From positions 1 through 10,608 of the forward strand of contig JAIYCA010000098.1 in NCBI GenBank assembly GCA_027488265.1: 10,608 nt of DNA, read 5' to 3'. The notes under the pieces were generated by a model. That model saw nothing but the letters and a program-made list of their open reading frames with translations, was not told where the DNA came from and did not search any database. The DNA comes from Planctomycetaceae bacterium. GTDB taxonomy: Bacteria; Planctomycetota; Phycisphaerae; Phycisphaerales; SM1A02. The translations under genes were made by a program, and so were the position numbers. This document shows, piece by piece, positions 6,020 through 10,608 of the stretch (position 1 is its first letter; each line of letters starts with the position of its first letter).

Positions 6020-9000
6020 ATGGCTTCGTCGTCGGCAGCAGAACGCGTTCTTGGCCTCGATATCGGCGTAGCGTCAGTCGGCTGGTCTTTACTCGAGACT
6101 GTCGATGGAAAGCCCACGCGGATCCTTGGGATGGGGAGTCGCATCTTTTCACCGGGTGTCGATGGCAACCTTGATGCGTTTAGCAAGGGGAAAGACGAGC
6201 CGAAAGCGGCCGCACGACGAGCCGCGCGGCTGATGCGTCGACAACTTTGGCGTCGTCGCCGGCGGCTTCTCAAACTTCAACGCGTTCTCGTTCGATTCGG
6301 TCTGCTTCCAGCTCTCGAGGCATACGACCCTGAGTCCATCGATCGCGGCTTCAAGTCACTCGATCGCGAACTGATGTCGCGTGACCCCTTGATGAAGGAC
6401 CACCGAGGCGCACAGGTGTTCCACTATCGCCTTCGCGCACGTGCGGCAGAAGGTCGTGTGGAGGCCTATGAACTTGGTCGTGCGCTCTATCACCTGGCAC
6501 AACATCGAGGCTTCTTGAGTAACCGCAAGTCCACGAAGAAGGACGGCGAAGAAGACGGTCAGGTGAAATCGTCGATCAGCGAACTGAAGGCGCGTATGGA
6601 TGCCGCGGGTGCCAAGACGCTCGGCGCATTTCTCGCGACACTCGATCCCGAGGTCGAGCGTATTCGCGCAAAGTGGCTCGGGCGCAACGAGATGATCGTT
6701 CCTGAGTTCGAGGCAATTCGAAGTGAGCAGGCAAAGCACCACACGCAGATCGACAAGGACGCGTGGGAGTCCATCCGAAAGGCGATCTTCACCCAGCGAC
6801 CTCTGAAGGACCAGTCTTTCCTGATCGGGAAATGCTCTCTCGAGCCAACGGAATTGCGCTGCCCAGTCGCGTATCCCGAGGCTCAAGAGTTCCGCATCCT
6901 TCAAGCTGTGAATCACCTCCGTTTGACGGAAATCGTCGGCGGTGTGAAGCAGACTGAACGGGCGCTCGACGCAGAAGAGCGAGCGAAACTTGTTGCAGAG
7001 TTGATGTCATCAGGTGATCTCACCTGGCCGCAGGCGAAGAAGTTGCTCGGATTTAAGTCGAAGGAAGCTGAATTCTCGATCGAGCGCGGTGGCGAGAAGC
7101 GGCTCATCGGTAACCGCACGCAAGCGAACCTCCTCGTTGAGGCCGGGGTGGAGCCAGTTTGGAATCGGCTTTCCGCAGCAGAGCGCGTACGGTTGGTTGA
7201 TGACTTGTTGGAGTACGAGCAAGAAGAAAAGCTCTCGCGACGGCTCGTGAAGCGTTGGGGTTTTGCACCAGCGATCGCAAAGCAAGTTGCAACAGTGGCG
7301 CTCGAACCCGCGCGCCTCAGTTTTTCTCTCACAGCGATCGAGCGAATGCTGCCGTTCCTTCGTGAAGGTAAGTCGGTTCAGGAAGCAAAGATGGCGGCGT
7401 ATCCCGAGCAAGCGGGAGCAGATCAGCCGTGGGATCTCTTGCCACCGCTTCGCCCGAATCAAGTCTGGCGAGAGCATTGTTCGGGTGGTCGTCCATACAA
7501 CGGGGTCGAGATCCGAAATCCAGCGGTCGAAAGATCGCTTTCCGAAGTGCGCAAGGTGGTGAACGCGATCATCCGTCGCTGGGGTAAACCTGATGTGATT
7601 CGAGTGGAGTTGGCGCGTGATCTGAAGAAGCCACGTCAGGAGCGGGAAAAGGCGTCGAAGCAGATCGCCGAACAAACACAACGACGTAGAGACGCCTGCG
7701 CGAGAATGGTAGACGAGGGCTTCAGCGGTATTGCTGAGCGAAACAAGCGCGCTGATATCGAGAAAGTCCTGCTCTGGAACGAGTGTGGGGGCGTCTGCCC
7801 GTACACCGGCAAGGCGATCAGCTTCGAGGATCTCTTTGGTCAGAATCCGAGGTTCGAAGTTGAGCACATCATTCCCTACTCGCTGTGTCTCGAAGATGGC
7901 TTTGCGAACAAGACGCTCTGTGAAGTGCACGAGAATCGGAATCGCAAACGTCGAATGTCACCGCATGAGGCGTATCACGGAACCGATCAGTGGGATGCCA
8001 TTCTCATGCGCGTCCAACATTTCAAGGGCCCAACGGCATCGAAAAAACTTCGGCTCTTCCGAAGCGCAACCAACGGATTTGAGGTGTTCGGCGACTTCAC
8101 ACAGCGCCAACTGAACGACACGCGATACGCCTCACGACTCGCAAAGGAGTACGTTGCGCTTCTCTTTGGAGGTAAGGTCGACGCCGAATCGCGGCAACGC
8201 GTCTTTGTGAGCGCAGGCGGTGCAACCGCGATTGTGCGCCGCAAACTCGGTATCGAAGGCATCCTCGGTGAAGGCGAGAAGAATCGAAAGGATCACCGCC
8301 ACCATGCCATTGATGCTCTTGCCATCGCCATCACTGGACCGCGTGAAGTGCAGGCCATCGCGCGTGCGTCCGAAGCTGCGGTCGCGCGCGGTGAACCATC
8401 GCACCGTCTCAAACTTGAGGCTCCGTGGCCGGAGTTCGTTGATGACGCGAAGCGCGTGGTTGACGGAATCGTGGTGTCGCATCGTGTCGATCGCAGGCTG
8501 AGTGGTCCACTTCACCAGGGCACGAACTACAGCCGACCTATGCGAGATTTGAGCGGAACCGTGCGGGACGAAGCGCTGCGACATCAGCGCTATCCACTCG
8601 AGTCACTTGGGGCCGCAGACATCAAAGACATTGTCGACGGCGCGGTTCGTCGGGCGGTTGAATCGAAACTCGCGCAACTTGGACATACTGAACCGAAGAT
8701 TGCGTTCAAGGGCGGCGCGAATCTTCCGAGTGTTCAACGATCTGATGGTCGTGTCGTTCCGATCAGACGAGTTCGGGTGAAGTTGCGGAAGAGTCTGGAC
8801 TCCGTTGGTGATGGTCCTCGCAAGCGTTATGTCGCACCGGGGTCGAATCACCACATGGTGGTCGTGGAGCGGCGCATGGCTGATGGGTCGACATCGCGTG
8901 AACTTGAAGTTGTCACGATGCTCGAAGCGTTTCGTCGAAAGTCTCGAGGTGAGCCGATCATCCAAACCGAATGGGGCGAGGGGGCGAGGCTTCTCTTCAC

Positions 9001-9244
9001 GATTCGGAGCGGTGAGGCTTTGATGCTTTTGATCAGTGGAGAAAGGGTGCCGTGTGTCGTTTCAAGTGTTTCAGACGGTAGAGTTGAACTTAAGCGTCAT
9101 GAGGACGCTCGCGCCGCAACTGAGATCCGAAAGGTCGGCATCGCCGGAGGAAGGCTCCAGTTCACTCCAAAGCAATTGCTAGGTCTCTTAATCTCAAAGG
9201 TAGCAATTGCAGAATTGGGCGAGATTCACAGCGCTAATGACTGA
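6020..9244 (+). CDS. cas9: CRISPR-associated endonuclease Cas9, type II-C
   Basis: The 1074-residue protein is the RNA-guided DNA endonuclease of the locus. In order: RuvC-I with LGLDIGVASVGWSL (Asp14); an Arg-rich bridge helix (about 62-88, including RRQLWRRRRRLL); a recognition lobe beginning with the II-C-like HYRLRARAAEG and LAQHRGFLSNRKS (about 135-171); RuvC-II VIRVELARD (Glu530); HNH with CPYTGK (593-598), EVEHIIPYS (His616, with Glu615 where many relatives have Asp) and Asn639; RuvC-III DHRHHAIDA (His762, Asp765); and a C-terminal PAM-interacting region (about 890-1074). All catalytic positions are filled, so both strands should be cut. The size is typical of II-C. The ATG at 6020 follows AGGGG by six bases; a TTG 11 codons upstream is less likely. 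It overlaps cas1 by 8 bases. The PAM cannot be read from the sequence. Confidence 0.97.
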   Translation: MASSSAAERVLGLDIGVASVGWSLLETVDGKPTRILGMGSRIFSPGVDGNLDAFSKGKDEPKAAARRAARLMRRQLWRRRRRLLKLQRVLVRFGLLPALEAYDPESIDRGFKSLDRELMSRDPLMKDHRGAQVFHYRLRARAAEGRVEAYELGRALYHLAQHRGFLSNRKSTKKDGEEDGQVKSSISELKARMDAAGAKTLGAFLATLDPEVERIRAKWLGRNEMIVPEFEAIRSEQAKHHTQIDKDAWESIRKAIFTQRPLKDQSFLIGKCSLEPTELRCPVAYPEAQEFRILQAVNHLRLTEIVGGVKQTERALDAEERAKLVAELMSSGDLTWPQAKKLLGFKSKEAEFSIERGGEKRLIGNRTQANLLVEAGVEPVWNRLSAAERVRLVDDLLEYEQEEKLSRRLVKRWGFAPAIAKQVATVALEPARLSFSLTAIERMLPFLREGKSVQEAKMAAYPEQAGADQPWDLLPPLRPNQVWREHCSGGRPYNGVEIRNPAVERSLSEVRKVVNAIIRRWGKPDVIRVELARDLKKPRQEREKASKQIAEQTQRRRDACARMVDEGFSGIAERNKRADIEKVLLWNECGGVCPYTGKAISFEDLFGQNPRFEVEHIIPYSLCLEDGFANKTLCEVHENRNRKRRMSPHEAYHGTDQWDAILMRVQHFKGPTASKKLRLFRSATNGFEVFGDFTQRQLNDTRYASRLAKEYVALLFGGKVDAESRQRVFVSAGGATAIVRRKLGIEGILGEGEKNRKDHRHHAIDALAIAITGPREVQAIARASEAAVARGEPSHRLKLEAPWPEFVDDAKRVVDGIVVSHRVDRRLSGPLHQGTNYSRPMRDLSGTVRDEALRHQRYPLESLGAADIKDIVDGAVRRAVESKLAQLGHTEPKIAFKGGANLPSVQRSDGRVVPIRRVRVKLRKSLDSVGDGPRKRYVAPGSNHHMVVVERRMADGSTSRELEVVTMLEAFRRKSRGEPIIQTEWGEGARLLFTIRSGEALMLLISGERVPCVVSSVSDGRVELKRHEDARAATEIRKVGIAGGRLQFTPKQLLGLLISKVAIAELGEIHSAND

Positions 9245-10124
9245 TCGCATCATCGAAATCGCGGATGTTCCAGCACGGCTCCGAATTGATCTCGGTCGGC
9301 TTGCCATTGAGGTCAAAGATCGGGAGACCGTGTTTGTCCCGCTGCAAGAGATTGCAGCCATTGTGGTCTCGAATCAATCGGTCTCGCTCTCGCAGAGCGT
9401 GCTCTCTGGGCTTGCTGCTGCAGGCGGCGTTTTCGTTGCAATGTCGGAGGATTTCCTGCCGGTCGCCATGCTGCTACCGCTTGATACACACTCCACGCAA
9501 ACAGCACGAATGACGAAACAAGCAGAAGCGACGGAGCCAACGAAGAAGCGGACTTGGCAAGCGATCGTTCGGGCGAAGGTGCGCGCACAGTGGTTGATGC
9601 TCGAAGAGCATGGACGTCCGCAAATTGGCCTCGATGAATTGCTCTCTGCGGTGCGGTCAGGCGACCCTGAGAACATCGAGGCGCAGGCAGCGGTCCGCTA
9701 CTGGCGCGTGCTCTTCGGCGACGCATTCCGCCGTGATCGTGACGCCTTCGATCAGAATCGACTTTTGAACTATGGCTATGCGGTTCTTCGCGCAGCCACC
9801 GCTCGCGCCATTTGTGGCGCTGGGCTTCATCCCTCGCTCGGGGTGAAGCACCACAATCAATACAACCCGTTCTGTCTCGCCGACGACTTGATGGAGCCAT
9901 ATCGTCCGATCGTCGATCGCGCGGTGGTACGAATCACGGAGCGAGATGGCCCACAAGTCGAACTGAGCCGAGAAATCCGCGCTGAACTCATCGGAGCACT
10001 CCTTGGCAAGCACCGTGTTCGAGAGTCGGAGCGCACACTCTTCGACATCCTGTCACGGAGTGCGGCGAGTTTGGCTCGCGTACTCACAGGAGAAGATCGC
10101 GAGATCGAACTCTGGGTCCCATGA
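9237..10124 (+). CDS. cas1: CRISPR-associated integrase Cas1, type II
   Basis: The 295-residue protein is the integrase that, as a complex with Cas2, inserts new spacers at the leader end of the array. The metal-binding residues of the family are present: Glu148 in PENIEAQAAVRYW, His205 in VKHHNQYNPF and Glu220 in LADDLMEPYRP, almost at the same numbers as in the Streptococcus pyogenes protein. The N-terminal beta domain (about 1-80, IIEIADVPARLRI and VVSNQSVSLSQSVL) and THSTQTARM (84-92) also agree with type II Cas1. The length is typical. The ATG lies within the last codons of cas9 (8-base overlap), which points to translational coupling; a TTG ten codons earlier is open but not needed. Cas2 follows after four bases. 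Confidence 0.97.
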   Translation: MTDRIIEIADVPARLRIDLGRLAIEVKDRETVFVPLQEIAAIVVSNQSVSLSQSVLSGLAAAGGVFVAMSEDFLPVAMLLPLDTHSTQTARMTKQAEATEPTKKRTWQAIVRAKVRAQWLMLEEHGRPQIGLDELLSAVRSGDPENIEAQAAVRYWRVLFGDAFRRDRDAFDQNRLLNYGYAVLRAATARAICGAGLHPSLGVKHHNQYNPFCLADDLMEPYRPIVDRAVVRITERDGPQVELSREIRAELIGALLGKHRVRESERTLFDILSRSAASLARVLTGEDREIELWVP

Positions 10125-10128
10125 AGTG

Positions 10129-10482
10129 ATGGCGATCGATCGACTTACAGCAACTCCAAACTCGGGATACAAGGCCGTGTGGCTCTTCGCGATGTTTGAT
10201 CTTCCTGTACTCACCAAGCCGCAACGCAAAGAGGCAACGCGCTTTAGAAAGCACCTTCTTGCCGAGGGCTTTTGCATGCTGCAATTCTCGGTGTACGCTC
10301 GGCACTGCCCGACTGAAGAAGCCTCTGAGGTTTACCGAGCGCGCGTTGCAGCTGAGTTACCTGCAGAGGGGCAAGTGCGGTTGATCGGGATCACAGATCG
10401 GCAGTTCGGAAAGATGACTGTGTTCGTAGGAAAATCCGTTGCTCCACCTGAAGAACCACCAGTGCAACTCATGCTTTTCTAA
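10129..10482 (+). CDS. cas2: CRISPR-associated protein Cas2, type II
   Basis: The 117-residue protein is the structural partner of Cas1 in spacer acquisition. It shows the ferredoxin-like Cas2 core: VWLFAMFDLPVLTKPQRKEA (18-37, with Asp24), FRKHLLAEGFCMLQFSVYAR (39-58), then VRLIGITDRQFGKMTVFVG (83-101) and the usual type II ending PPVQLMLF. The ATG at 10129 gives the standard length; a GTG one codon upstream is possible. The frame stays open for 42 codons upstream but that part overlaps cas1 and is not Cas2-like. It is the last gene of the cas operon; no csn2 or cas4 is seen around the cas genes, which supports II-C. Confidence 0.96.
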   Translation: MAIDRLTATPNSGYKAVWLFAMFDLPVLTKPQRKEATRFRKHLLAEGFCMLQFSVYARHCPTEEASEVYRARVAAELPAEGQVRLIGITDRQFGKMTVFVGKSVAPPEEPPVQLMLF

Positions 10483-10491
10483 GCCGAAAAG

Positions 10492-10526
10492 TGCCACAAC
10501 CCGCGTGCGTCACGCGGGTTGTGGCA
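10492..10526 (-). terminator. 16-bp hairpin ending the CRISPR array transcript
   Basis: A perfect 16-bp stem (10492-10507 with 10511-10526) with loop cgt lies between cas2 and the array. On the minus strand the stem is followed by CTTTTC, whereas the plus-strand side is followed by gaaagag. It therefore suits an array transcript coming from the right, and ends it five bases after the last repeat. It may also stop or stabilise the cas mRNA, whose stop codon is 9 bases away. Confidence 0.78.
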
Positions 10527-10531
10527 GAAAG

Positions 10532-10608
10532 AGTGTAACTGAGCGAGCGCTCTCTTCCGGCCACAGCAGTGGGCGACCCTAGACGATGTCGAGGCAAAGT
10601 GTAACTGA
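10532..10608 (-). CRISPR. CRISPR array, first 77 bases, cut by window end
   Basis: One full repeat (10532-10567), one 30-base spacer (10568-10597) and the first 11 bases of the next repeat (10598-10608, agtgtaactga) are visible; the period is 66. The 36-base repeat length is inferred from that period, from the usual type II size and from the reach of the anti-repeat. Read on the minus strand the repeat begins GCTGTGGCCGG and ends CAGTTACACT, in the style of other type II-C repeats. The tracrRNA anti-repeat can pair only with this minus-strand reading, so crRNAs run towards cas2. The visible repeat would be the last one of the transcript, and the leader and newest spacers would lie to the right, outside the window. 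The spacer resembles nothing else I can find in the window. Confidence 0.9.

Noticed and set aside
7010..7930. Minus-strand open frame of 306 codons inside cas9
   Set aside because: Antisense to conserved Cas9 domains, no recognisable motif.
10003..10128. Longer N-terminus for Cas2
   Set aside because: The extra 42 codons overlap cas1 and have no Cas2 character; the ATG at 10129 gives the family length.

Overview
The window carries a compact type II-C CRISPR-Cas locus at its right end, next to a stretch of unrelated housekeeping and accessory genes. A long DUF1501 protein at the left edge, of the kind that is abundant in Planctomycetota, together with the moderately high GC, codon use rich in cg dinucleotides and occasional GTG/TTG starts, suggests a planctomycete. 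This taxonomic call is an inference from gene content only.

Left part (1-5528). Bases 3-1445 hold the 3' part of a DUF1501 (sulfatase/phosphatase-like) exported protein that enters from outside the window. Bases 1446-1695 show no convincing gene. An ankyrin-repeat protein lies on the minus strand (1696-2751) with an uncertain, non-ATG start. A gene-poor stretch follows (2752-3188). Next come a HigB-type toxin and a HigA-type antitoxin, overlapping by 4 bases (3189-4027); the antitoxin has an unusual basic tail of about 58 residues. They are followed by an N-formylglutamate amidohydrolase family enzyme (4171-5046) and a DUF2200 protein (5178-5528). A short tandem repeat that is G-rich on the minus strand sits directly before DUF2200.

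Right part (5529-10608). After a cluster of three small palindromes comes a divergent non-coding RNA on the minus strand (about 5940 down to 5816). It has a perfect TTGACA -35 box, a near-full-length anti-repeat to the CRISPR repeat, a nexus-like hairpin beginning after ACAAUAAG, and an intrinsic terminator with a U-run. This is the tracrRNA. On the plus strand follow cas9 (6020-9244, 1074 aa, all RuvC and HNH catalytic positions present), cas1 (9237-10124) and cas2 (10129-10482), tightly packed as one operon; no csn2 or cas4 is seen. The CRISPR array starts 49 bases after cas2 and runs off the window: one full repeat, one 30-base spacer and 11 bases of the next repeat.

How it works together. 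Cas1 and Cas2 would insert new spacers. The array and the tracrRNA would form a crRNA:tracrRNA duplex that guides Cas9 to cut invading DNA. The strand of the tracrRNA fixes the direction of the array: crRNA must be read from the minus strand, towards cas2 and against the cas genes. A 16-bp hairpin between array and cas2 has its T-run on that same strand and fits as the end of the array transcript.
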